Below, piece by piece: positions 1 to 7,241 of a DNA stretch of 11,341 bases. The DNA is from Candidatus Gallibacteroides avistercoris (GTDB taxonomy: Bacteria > Bacteroidota > Bacteroidia > Bacteroidales > CHK158-818). How positions within the stretch are numbered: the first letter of the stretch is position 1; every line of letters begins with the position of its first letter. Position numbers and translations under genes: made by a program. A model generated the notes under the pieces. It saw only the letters and a program-made list of their open reading frames with translations, did no database searches and had not been told where the DNA came from. The stretch is taken from positions 1 through 11,341 of the forward strand of contig DVNA01000134.1 of assembly GCA_018714665.1 (NCBI GenBank). Direction: 5' to 3'.

Positions 1-714
1 GTTGGGAAGATTGGGAGAAGGACGAACCGGTAGACTGTACGGATCGCCATGCTTCCAACCCGACATCCGTATCACGTGCAACGGATAGTCCTCTACTCCA
101 TCCCATTTTTCGCCTCGGATCATACATGCCAGTTCTCCTACGGTAAGCCCATGCAGAACGGGGACGGAAACAGCCCCTACGAACGATTTGAGCGAATCCG
201 AGACAATAGGGCCATCCACGTAATCGTTGGGATTGGGGCGATCGAGTACCAACATCTCCTTATGTTGCTCGGAACAGGCCTTCATGGCATAAAACATGGT
301 ACTGATATAGGTATAAAAACGGGTCCCGACATCCTGTATATCAAAAATAAGCATATCGATGTCAGACAGCTGCTCTGGTGTCGGTTTCCGATTTTTACCA
401 TACAGCGAAATAACGGGCAGACCGGTCTTCGTATCCCGCTCGTCATCTACCTTTTCTCCGGCTGCCGCCTGTCCGCGGAAACCGTGTTCGGGTGCAAAGA
501 TTTTTTTGATGTTCACGCCTCTGGCAACCAGCGTGTCCAACAGGTGAACCGACGACCCCGACAGCAGAGAGGTGTGGTTCACGATAATGCCGACACGTTT
601 ACCGTCGGTTTGTTTCAGAATTTCATCTATCTTGTCGGCTCCCATCTGTATTTGAGCACCCGAAATTCCTCCCATAAAAAACAGAAAACAGAACAAAAAA
701 CAAATACTTTTCAT
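1..714 (-). CDS. namZ: DUF1343 / NamZ-type exo-beta-N-acetylmuramidase, N-terminal part (runs off left edge)
   Basis: This frame is open for 238 codons from ATG 714 and leaves the window without a stop, so the C-terminal part is missing; the family is about 400 residues. Residues 1-20 form a signal peptide (MKSICFLF, hydrophobic core, likely cleavage after SGA), so the enzyme is exported. Family motifs are clear: NHTS at 46-49, PEHGFRG at 75-81, DIQDVGTRFYTY at 125-136, DRPNP at 158-162, HGLTVGELA at 188-196 and RPSPNLP at 231-237. Characterised DUF1343 members (NamZ, formerly YbbC) release terminal MurNAc from peptidoglycan fragments, which suggests cell-wall turnover and recycling in the periplasm. 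The gene diverges from the HD-domain gene across 84 bases that hold candidate promoters for both. Family assignment is firm; the exact substrate is inferred. Confidence 0.93.
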   Translation of the reverse strand, partial: MKSICFLFCFLFFMGGISGAQIQMGADKIDEILKQTDGKRVGIIVNHTSLLSGSSVHLLDTLVARGVNIKKIFAPEHGFRGQAAAGEKVDDERDTKTGLPVISLYGKNRKPTPEQLSDIDMLIFDIQDVGTRFYTYISTMFYAMKACSEQHKEMLVLDRPNPNDYVDGPIVSDSLKSFVGAVSVPVLHGLTVGELACMIRGEKWDGVEDYPLHVIRMSGWKHGDPYSLPVRPSPNLPN

Positions 715-756
715 AAAAATGGTTGCGGAGATAATTATTTACTTCAAAAAAAGAGT

Positions 757-764
757 TATACTTG
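757..764 (+). promoter_or_regulatory. Candidate -7 box for the HD-domain gene
   Basis: TATACTTG matches TAnnTTTG at all but one position and lies 34 bases before the ATG at 799. It sits two bases from the opposite-strand namZ -7 box, so the two promoters would be back to back and mutually exclusive in polymerase binding. The -33 region is weak. Confidence 0.38.
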
Positions 765-766
765 TA

Positions 767-774
767 CAAAAATA
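767..774 (-). promoter_or_regulatory. Candidate -7 box for namZ
   Basis: Read on the minus strand the bases are TATTTTTG, an exact match to the Bacteroidetes -7 consensus TAnnTTTG, about 50 bases ahead of the namZ ATG. No good -33 TTG is visible at the usual distance, so the call rests on the -7 box and its position. Confidence 0.5.
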
Positions 775-798
775 GCATTTATACCTGTTTTCTTCCTC

Positions 799-1338
799 AT
801 GGAACCTCAAAAATTAATTGACAAATATTACCACGACAACCTTCCGTTAAAAGAGATTTTACTTAGACACAGCCAACTGGTCACCGAAAAGGCACTTGCT
901 ATCGCCCGCAACCATCCGGAACTAAACCCAGATCTTCCGTTTATTGCAGAAGCGGCCATGCTGCACGACATCGGCATTTTCCTCACCTCTGCCCCCTCCA
1001 TCCAATGTGTAGGCGAGAAACCGTACATCTGCCACGGATATTTGGGCCGGGAGTTGCTGGACAAAGAGGGGTTTCCCCGACATGGGCTTGTCTGCGAACG
1101 GCATACGGGCACAGGTCTTTCGCTCAAAGACATCCAACAACAATCTCTGCCTCTCCCCTTGCGGGATATGCGCCCGGTAAGCATCGAAGAACAGATTATC
1201 TGTTTCGCCGATAAATTTTTCTCCAAATCGGGCGATCAAAAAGAAAAAAGTATTGAAAAAATCATCAAAGGGCTCAGCAAATATGGAACTGAATCGGTGG
1301 AAAGATTTACGGCTTGGTGTTCCATATTTCTGGCATAA
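799..1338 (+). CDS. HD-domain (HDIG) metal-dependent phosphohydrolase, uncharacterised
   Basis: A 179-residue soluble protein without signal peptide or membrane segment. It is a compact single HD domain. His24 (LLRHSQLV) is the likely first metal ligand, the HDIG motif is at 56-59, His79 (ICHGYLG) and His102 (CERHTGTGL) follow, and Asp138 (CFADKFF) closes the set. Two extra histidines between HD and the last Asp are typical of HD proteins that bind two metals. The family hydrolyses phosphate esters, often of nucleotides; the substrate cannot be read from the sequence. The ATG at 799 is chosen because homology-like sequence begins there. The same frame is open back to 49, but that part is antisense to namZ. 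The gene lies 82 bases upstream of lptD on the same strand, so partial co-transcription is possible. Confidence 0.88.
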   Translation: MEPQKLIDKYYHDNLPLKEILLRHSQLVTEKALAIARNHPELNPDLPFIAEAAMLHDIGIFLTSAPSIQCVGEKPYICHGYLGRELLDKEGFPRHGLVCERHTGTGLSLKDIQQQSLPLPLRDMRPVSIEEQIICFADKFFSKSGDQKEKSIEKIIKGLSKYGTESVERFTAWCSIFLA

Positions 1339-1385
1339 AAGATATTAATTTAGCTAATTAAATCGGGAAGTTAGGGTAATTTGTG

Positions 1386-1393
1386 TATTTTTG
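1386..1393 (+). promoter_or_regulatory. Candidate -7 box for lptD
   Basis: TATTTTTG followed by C is an exact TAnnTTTG match in the 82-base gap between the HD gene and lptD, 28 bases before the lptD ATG. The -33 element is not convincing. If real, lptD has its own promoter in addition to any read-through from the HD gene. Confidence 0.5.
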
Positions 1394-1420
1394 CAGACTG
1401 ATATCTTAGTAGGATTGCGA

Positions 1421-4189
1421 ATGTCTTCAACAAAAAACGGCATATATATAACCATATTCTCCTTAATATGCACTTTATTACTTGTCAATCTGGGGATTAC
1501 TCAATCGAGAGCCAATCCCGGAAAAGGGAGAATACCGTCCATATTCCTGCAAGATTCCATACGTACCCAAACAGACTCCCTTACAAGCGATACGTTAGCT
1601 GCCGATACCGTATCTCGTAAAAAATCGGCATTGGAAGCTCCCGTCAATTACAAGGCGGAAGATTCAATCGTCATCGATGCTTCCAACATCGCTACCCTCT
1701 ACGGAAAAGGAGAAGTTACCTACAAGGACATCAAGCTCAATGCCGATTACATTACCATGAAATTTGACAGCAGCCTGGTATATGCCGAAGGGCGTCCGGA
1801 CAGTATCGGAGAAATTGTAGGGACACCTGTCTTTCAAGACAAAAGCGGACAATACGAATCTTCTACCCTGCAATACAATTTCGATACCGAAAAGGGATAT
1901 ATCACCAACATCGTTACCCAACAAGGCGAAGGGTACCTGACTGGCGGCCAGACCAAAAAGATGAAAGACAACGAATATTTCATGAAAAGCGGCCGCTACA
2001 CCACCTGCGACAACCACGAATGCCCGCACTTTTATTTTCAACTGACCAAAGCCAAAGTAGTTCCCAAAAAGAATATCGTAACTGGACCGGCGTATCTGGT
2101 GCTGGCCGATGTTCCTCTACCGTTGGCCGTTCCGTTTGGATTTTTCCCTTTTTCAACAACCTACCAGTCGGGAATCATTGTACCGACATTCGGGGACGAA
2201 TCTACTCGGGGATTCTATTTGAGAGACGGCGGATATTATTTTGCCATCAACGACCACATCGATTTAGCTCTAACCGGAGAAATCTACACCAAAGGCTCTT
2301 GGGGATTGAACGCCCAGTCGGCCTACATCAAACGATACAAATATTCAGGGAGTTTCAATCTAGGATACTTAACTACCATTACAGGGGATAAAGGGATGCC
2401 CGATTACTCGAAACAGACCAACTTCCGTTTAATGTGGACGCACCAACAAGATGCCAAGGCTAATCCCAACATGACATTATCAGCCAGCGTCAATTTTACC
2501 ACAAGCGGATACTCGCGCAATAACCTGAACAGTTATTACGACCCCGGACAATTTACCGAAAACACCAAAAGTTCTACGGTAAACATGACCTACAACTTTC
2601 CAAACTCGCCATTCAGCATATCGACAACCGCCAACATCACCCAGCGGACAAAAGACTCTACGATTGCAGTATCGTTTCCTGACTTTACGTTAAGCATGAA
2701 CCGAATCTATCCATTCAAAAGGAAACACGCTGTCGGTTCAGAACGCTGGTACGAAAAAATCAGCATGAACTATACCGGACTATTTCGAAACTCCATCGAG
2801 ACCAACCAAGACAAGTTTCTAAAATCAAACCTCATCAAAGACTGGAAAAACGGGATGCAACACAACGTCCCTATATCGGCCACCTTTTCTATCTTTAAAT
2901 ATTTGAACATCTCTCCCTCTTTCAATTTTACGGACCGTATGTACACCAACAAAATCATGCGGGAATGGGATACACAAAACTCTCGGGAAACGATGGATAC
3001 CGTTTATGGATTCTACAATGTTTATAACTTTCAGGCTAGTGTAAGTGCACAAACCAAGTTGTACGGATTTTACACTCCGCTACCATTCCTGGGGAAAAAG
3101 GTACAAGCCATACGGCACGTATTAACACCCAGTTTGACATTCAGTGCAGCCCCGGATTTCAGTGATCCCCGATTCGGATCGTGGGATAAATACACCTATA
3201 CAAATAGTCTGGGTGAGGTCGTGGAAAAGAAATATTCTCCGTTCTCCCATGGTCTGTTTGGTAGCACCTCCGAAGGCAAACAAGGAGTTGTCTCTTTAAG
3301 CCTGGGCAACAACCTGGAAATGAAGGTAAACCGAAAGCAAGGCGATTCTATCCAGACAAAAAAGATCAGTTTGATTGAAAGTTTTACCACCGGAATCAGT
3401 TACAATATGGCAGCCGACTCCATGAATTGGAGTAACATCAATACGAAAATACTTATCAAACTGACTAAAAACTTCAATCTGCAAGCAGATGCCACATTCG
3501 ATACCTATACATACAAGCTAAACTCATCAGGATCACCCGTCCGGGTAAATGTCCCCCGATGGAAAGCAGGGAAAGGACTGGGACGTCTATCAAGTACCGG
3601 AACATCTTTTTCATACACGTTCAAAAACGATACTTTTAAAAACTGGTTCGGAGGTGGAAAGAAAAAATCAAATACAAACAGTGATAATGAGACAACTCCT
3701 AACCCCACAGAAGAGTTAGCAAACTCCGAGCAGCCTTTCGACAACTCCAATCCTAACAATAATAGTACAGAAAGAGAACTGGAAGATAATACAGAAATGA
3801 AATTTAACGAAGATGGATATATGGTCTGGGAAGTGCCGTGGTCTCTCTCGCTGAACTACTCTATCAACGTAGGATATGGAACATTCAACAAAAAGAAACT
3901 GGAATACGATTATAAAATTACCCAAAGTTTAGGATTTTCTGGTACTATATCTCCTACCAAAGGCTGGTCTGCCAGTTTTTCCGGGAACTACGATTTTGAT
4001 CTGAAAAAAATCTCCTATATGTCTTGCACCGTCAATCGCGACCTGCACTGCTGGACCATGGGGGTCAGCTTCATCCCGGTAGGTCCTTATAAATCGTACA
4101 ACTTCAACATATCCGTAAAATCATCTCTGTTAAAGGATTTCAAATACAACAAACGAGGAAGTCCTTACGACCAGGTAAATTGGTATTGA
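1421..4189 (+). CDS. lptD: LPS-assembly outer-membrane protein LptD (Bacteroidetes type)
   Basis: A 922-residue protein. The ATG at 1421 is preferred over an in-frame TTG at 1391, because 1421 starts directly at a signal peptide (about 1-31, ending near QSRA), has an AGGA about 7 bases upstream, and the TTG overlaps a promoter box. Residues about 70-190 form an OstA/LptA-like beta-jellyroll (SNIATLYGKGEVTYKDI; ADYITMKFD). The LptD barrel follows, rich in alternating aromatic beta strands, starting with the conserved run around LPLAVPFGFFPF. A low-complexity Asn/Glu/Pro-rich insert lies near 747-790. Apart from one in the signal peptide, the protein has four cysteines: 196 and 201 (TTCDNHECPH) and 869 and 877 (SCTVNRDLHCW). 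LptD inserts LPS into the outer leaflet with LptE, fed by the Lpt bridge. The C-terminal block (SFIPVGPYKSY, VKSSLLKDFKYN) is typical of Bacteroidetes members. Confidence 0.93.
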   Translation: MSSTKNGIYITIFSLICTLLLVNLGITQSRANPGKGRIPSIFLQDSIRTQTDSLTSDTLAADTVSRKKSALEAPVNYKAEDSIVIDASNIATLYGKGEVTYKDIKLNADYITMKFDSSLVYAEGRPDSIGEIVGTPVFQDKSGQYESSTLQYNFDTEKGYITNIVTQQGEGYLTGGQTKKMKDNEYFMKSGRYTTCDNHECPHFYFQLTKAKVVPKKNIVTGPAYLVLADVPLPLAVPFGFFPFSTTYQSGIIVPTFGDESTRGFYLRDGGYYFAINDHIDLALTGEIYTKGSWGLNAQSAYIKRYKYSGSFNLGYLTTITGDKGMPDYSKQTNFRLMWTHQQDAKANPNMTLSASVNFTTSGYSRNNLNSYYDPGQFTENTKSSTVNMTYNFPNSPFSISTTANITQRTKDSTIAVSFPDFTLSMNRIYPFKRKHAVGSERWYEKISMNYTGLFRNSIETNQDKFLKSNLIKDWKNGMQHNVPISATFSIFKYLNISPSFNFTDRMYTNKIMREWDTQNSRETMDTVYGFYNVYNFQASVSAQTKLYGFYTPLPFLGKKVQAIRHVLTPSLTFSAAPDFSDPRFGSWDKYTYTNSLGEVVEKKYSPFSHGLFGSTSEGKQGVVSLSLGNNLEMKVNRKQGDSIQTKKISLIESFTTGISYNMAADSMNWSNINTKILIKLTKNFNLQADATFDTYTYKLNSSGSPVRVNVPRWKAGKGLGRLSSTGTSFSYTFKNDTFKNWFGGGKKKSNTNSDNETTPNPTEELANSEQPFDNSNPNNNSTERELEDNTEMKFNEDGYMVWEVPWSLSLNYSINVGYGTFNKKKLEYDYKITQSLGFSGTISPTKGWSASFSGNYDFDLKKISYMSCTVNRDLHCWTMGVSFIPVGPYKSYNFNISVKSSLLKDFKYNKRGSPYDQVNWY

Positions 4190-4291
4190 TTTAGAAAGAA
4201 TTTATTTTTCAGAAGGACATGTTTCTTCTTCTACTCAAAAAAAAAGCAACAAAACCTTCAATAAAAATACCATGACATTTTCTAAATTTCA

Positions 4292-4334
4292 AGAATTACC
4301 ATCATCTTTTTAAGATGATGGTAATTCTCTTTTA
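4292..4334 (+). terminator. Rho-independent terminator after lptD
   Basis: A perfect 17-bp inverted repeat (left arm 4292-4308, right arm 4312-4328, three-base TTT loop) is followed by CTTTT. It lies about 100 bases after the lptD stop and ahead of the next promoter, so it would isolate lptD from the acyltransferase islet. The stem is long but only moderately GC-rich, and the T-run is short. Confidence 0.75.
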
Positions 4335-4351
4335 AGAAAGAAGTTACCCTT

Positions 4352-4375
4352 AATTTGATAACATACAATTTGATA
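4352..4375 (+). repeat. Direct repeat of AATTTGATA upstream of the acyltransferase promoter
   Basis: Two exact copies of AATTTGATA lie at 4352-4360 and 4367-4375, 15 bases apart start to start. The second directly precedes the -33 element of the following promoter. They could be an operator for a regulator, but in AT-rich DNA chance is also plausible. Confidence 0.4.
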
Positions 4376-4405
4376 TTGTAAAAAAAGAAAAAAGAGTTAC
4401 CTTTG
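4376..4405 (+). promoter_or_regulatory. Bacteroidetes-type promoter for the acyltransferase/SGNH unit
   Basis: TTG at 4376-4378 is followed after 19 bases by TACCTTTG at 4398-4405, a full match to the -33/-7 architecture (TTTG, about 19 bases, TAnnTTTG). Transcription would start near 4412, giving a leader of about 30 bases to the ATG at 4442. This is the best promoter in the window. The rest of the gap from 4190 holds only the terminator and the direct repeats. Confidence 0.7.
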
Positions 4406-4441
4406 TGCCAATATCTCAAAAGAATTCACAAAAATCACATT

Positions 4442-5499
4442 ATGGCACAAAAGAAGCGAATCGAATATATCGACTGCATCAAAGGCCTCACAATTCTATG
4501 GGTTGTTGTTTAGAAAATATTCCTGAGTGGGTTACTATTGGATATAGAATGCCGTTATTTTTCTTTCTATCAGGCATTTTTTTTAGGGCAAAACCTTTTA
4601 AAGACTTTCTAATTAGAAGAATTAACACATTAATTATTCCTTTTATTTGCTGGATGTTGATCACAGCTTCCTATTATTTCCTTAAATATGATATTCTTGC
4701 CCCAATCATAGGAATCCAACATGAGCCTTTTAATCCAAGTCTATTGGACATGACCAAATTATTCAATGTCCACAATGAAACGGTACATGATCCTCTATTG
4801 ATAAACCCGGCTATGTGGTTTTTAATTTCCCTTCCTTGTGTACAAATAATTTTCTGGGGAATAAATTTCTTCCTAAAAAAGAAAATATTACCTATATTAC
4901 TCATTTGTACACTATTGCATATCTGCGGTATTATACTATTTATTAAATATGACATAAACGGACTATTCTATATAGGATGGACTCTTAGATATACTATCTA
5001 TTATGCATTAGGTGCTATTATTGGCCCTTTATTAATGCAATATACACAAACTCCCAAACATCGAATTGGGATAATATGTTTCTCCATTCCGGCAATTATA
5101 TTACTAAACAGAATACATATCCCTTATGACCATTCTGCTTTACAAATATTAATTCTAAACGTCGGTATTCTTTGCTTTATTCCAATTATATTTGCTATTT
5201 TTCAATATATTCCTCGAATAAAAATATCCAAGGGACTCTCCTTTTTTGGAAAAAATTCTCTGGTTATCTTAGCTACACACTGGACTTTAATGGATGTATT
5301 CAGAGTATTGATAGAAAAAGGATTAAAACAAACATTCGATCCTCATATCTATTACTGCTGTTTATTTATTTTTATTTGTATAGCATCTTTTGTCCTTATT
5401 ATTATTATTGTCAACAAATATTTTCCAATACTAGGAGGGAAAAAAGACCTAATTAAACTAATGCCCAAAAGAAATGCTATACCTGAGATTGCTAAATAA
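4442..5499 (+). pseudogene. Membrane acyltransferase (acyltransferase-3 family), frameshifted
   Basis: From ATG 4442 the reading starts as a textbook AT3 N-terminus (MAQKKRIEYIDCIKG, then LTILWVVV) but meets TAG at 4511-4513 after 23 codons. The rest of the protein continues in the next frame from about 4515: PEWV, then RMPLFFFLSGIFFR, many hydrophobic helices, and the family's C-terminal SFFGKNSLVILATHWTLMD. The open frame upstream of the junction in that second frame (from a GTG at 4405) is not protein-like and its GTG lies inside the promoter's -7 box. The two frames differ by one base. An indel near 4505-4530 therefore broke the gene. AT3 proteins use acyl-CoA to O-acylate cell-surface sugars, and a histidine is expected just after the WVV segment, where the lesion lies. 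Restarts at ATG 4498 or 4549 would lack helix 1. A sequencing error remains possible. The end overlaps the SGNH gene by 26 bases. Confidence 0.8.
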
Positions 5500-6184
5500 A
5501 ACTACCTTTTTTTTCCTGGTTTGTTTTTTGTTGACAGGATGTAGTAAAGATCCCAAATACAAGATTAACGGAATCTCTAATTTAAATTTAGACACATACA
5601 ACCAATTAGTTAAAGAATTAGGAGTAGACGTACAATATTATAATACTGTACAACATTTTGTAGAGACGGACGATAGAAAAGGGGGAATCATCCTTACGGG
5701 AAGTTCTACCATCACAATATGGGAATCGGTCGAAGAAGACTTGGCTCCTTTATTTGCTCGAAACAGGGGTATAGGAGGTTCTAATCTGGCACAAATCATC
5801 ATACACGGGGAACAACTCATTTTCTACAATGACCCTCAAACTGTAATATTTTATATTGGAGACAATGATCCATTCTATTACAATAGCGAAACATTCTGTC
5901 GTTACATGCAACTGTTTATCGATAATTTCAAGCATCGATTACCAAATGTAAAATTAGTTCTAGTTTCTGTAAAGCCAAGTCCTTCCAGGGAAGAAAAATT
6001 CAATTATTACAAAACGATAAACAGTTTTATAAAAGGACAAGCCGATAATAAACAGATATTTTTTATCGATATCTGGTCTGCCATGTACAAAAAAAATGCT
6101 GAGCAATACTTTCAATCGGATATGCTGCATTTGAACAGAAAGGGTTATGAACTGCTCATAGAGAAGTTAAAGCCTCTATTGTAG
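5474..6184 (+). CDS. SGNH/GDSL-family hydrolase or acyltransferase, lipoprotein
   Basis: A 236-residue protein with a lipoprotein signal: a basic start, a Phe/Leu-rich core and the lipobox LLTGC with Cys23 as the lipidated residue. It is therefore anchored in a membrane facing the periplasm or surface. The SGNH blocks are all present: block I LTGSSTITIW with nucleophile Ser78 (probable), block II NRGIGGS with Gly101, block III YIGDND with Asn131, and block V SDMLHLNRKGY with Asp216 and His219. The catalytic set is complete, so the protein looks active. Members act as esterases or as acyl transferases on sugars. Its 26-base overlap with the acyltransferase remnant suggests translational coupling and a joint role, like the AT3 plus SGNH halves of OatA. 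Its base composition is AT-rich like its partner and unlike its flanks. Its end overlaps the convergent S41 gene by 9 bases. Confidence 0.88.
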   Translation: MLYLRLLNKTTFFFLVCFLLTGCSKDPKYKINGISNLNLDTYNQLVKELGVDVQYYNTVQHFVETDDRKGGIILTGSSTITIWESVEEDLAPLFARNRGIGGSNLAQIIIHGEQLIFYNDPQTVIFYIGDNDPFYYNSETFCRYMQLFIDNFKHRLPNVKLVLVSVKPSPSREEKFNYYKTINSFIKGQADNKQIFFIDIWSAMYKKNAEQYFQSDMLHLNRKGYELLIEKLKPLL

Positions 6185-7222
6185 CATAATATTCTGGGTA
6201 GATTGCAGAATCACCTCATATCCCCGTTCTATGATATCGTCGATGCCGAGCAGCATATTATCGATGCTCATCGACTGAAAAATATCGGGGTCGATACCAA
6301 ACTCTGTATGCTGCTTGTCCACTCCATAAACCGGACAGGCAGAGAATCGGACCGACCAACCGTTGGGCAGTTCCGAAGAGAACGGCAGGCCACTTCCTCC
6401 GCCCGAACGATCGCCCACAATCGTTACTTGGGGCAATTCCCGCATAATCGATATAAAATTATTGGTAGCACTGAAACTGCTGCGATTAACCAACACGACA
6501 ACCGGCTTCTGGTACCGGATACCGCGATACGGTTCCAAATAGGTAGGTGTCAACGGAGAGAAGTCGTTGTGTCCCGTTCCGGTCTTATGCTGAACATAAC
6601 CGCTCAGAATTTTTTCGTTGGTAAACCGGGAGGCGATTTGGCTGACAGTTGTCAAGGTGCCACCTCCATTGTCCCGTACATCGAATATGATTCCCTCGCA
6701 TGAGGTAAAAAGTGCCAGTATCTCATCCAAATTCCCGTCTCCTATCGGGTTGGAAAAACTGCCATAATAGATATAACCGATGTTGTTGGGCATAATCTTG
6801 TAATAGATTCCTCCTACGATGTTATACCCTCCGGGTTCCAGATAACAACGGGTCAACAGATTTATGTCGAAATTTTGCTCATAGTCTTCAAACCATTTCC
6901 AATAACGTGCCGTATTGAAACTGGAATAGAGATTGACATGGCCGTCTTTGAGTTCAGCCAACATCTCGGCCAACACATCGAACAGCTGCTGATCACTCAT
7001 GTGCGATTTTATACGGGATTTATATTGTGTATAGACCTCATCCCAGTCTATCTCCTTATATTCGAAGAAGCAGTACCTATCGTTCAGAATTTGCCACAAT
7101 GCCTCGAAATTACCCTCTGGATTATCGGCATAGTCGTATTCTACATCGCACGATGCCAACGGGAGCAACGACATCAACACGCTGCACAACAACACTCTTG
7201 TATAAACATTTAACCGAACCAT
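6176..7222 (-). CDS. S41-family peptidase, lipoprotein
   Basis: A 348-residue protein with an SPII signal peptide ending LASC (Cys25). An N-terminal helical region (about 35-100) carries LKDGHVNL with His95, a hallmark of the tricorn/IRBP-like S41 branch. The core has FDVRDNGGGTL at 180-190 and NRSSFSATNNF at 246-256, where Ser251 aligns with the S41 nucleophile. It ends with the family's EFGIDPDI at 307-314. No Lys sits at the position expected for a CtpA-type Ser-Lys dyad, which fits a His-assisted tetrad instead. No PDZ domain is evident in the central region. It is the last gene of a run with the DUF3316-like gene (19-base gap) and parC. It probably degrades or processes peptides at the cell surface or in the periplasm; substrates are unknown. 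No Shine-Dalgarno sequence is visible. Confidence 0.9.
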   Translation of the reverse strand: MVRLNVYTRVLLCSVLMSLLPLASCDVEYDYADNPEGNFEALWQILNDRYCFFEYKEIDWDEVYTQYKSRIKSHMSDQQLFDVLAEMLAELKDGHVNLYSSFNTARYWKWFEDYEQNFDINLLTRCYLEPGGYNIVGGIYYKIMPNNIGYIYYGSFSNPIGDGNLDEILALFTSCEGIIFDVRDNGGGTLTTVSQIASRFTNEKILSGYVQHKTGTGHNDFSPLTPTYLEPYRGIRYQKPVVVLVNRSSFSATNNFISIMRELPQVTIVGDRSGGGSGLPFSSELPNGWSVRFSACPVYGVDKQHTEFGIDPDIFQSMSIDNMLLGIDDIIERGYEVILQSTQNIMLQ

Positions 7223-7241
7223 TCGTTCTAAGATTCAATCG

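Noticed and set aside
49..798. Long upstream in-frame extension of the HD-domain gene
   Set aside because: It is antisense to namZ, whose motifs (PEHGFRG, DRPNP) are unmistakable on the minus strand; the HD domain starts at ATG 799.
1344..1361. AT-rich inverted repeat after the HD-domain gene as a terminator
   Set aside because: The TTAATT/AATTAA stem is short and contains only A/T pairs, and no T-run follows.
1391..1420. TTG at 1391 as the lptD start
   Set aside because: It falls inside the candidate -7 box and adds residues ahead of a signal peptide that is complete from ATG 1421.
4405..4510. GTG start at 4405 for an intact-looking acyltransferase of 364 residues
   Set aside because: The first ~37 residues are not family-like, the GTG overlaps the promoter's -7 box, and the true N-terminus is in the neighbouring frame from 4442.
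4500..4520. Programmed -1 ribosomal frameshift joining the two acyltransferase frames
   Set aside because: A -1 shift would join the frames, but the codons GTT GTT GTT TAG do not form an X-XXY-YYZ slippery heptamer and no clear stimulatory structure was recognised. A mutation is simpler.
6203..6703. 166-codon plus-strand open frame
   Set aside because: Antisense to the S41 peptidase gene, whose signal peptide and catalytic motifs are clear.
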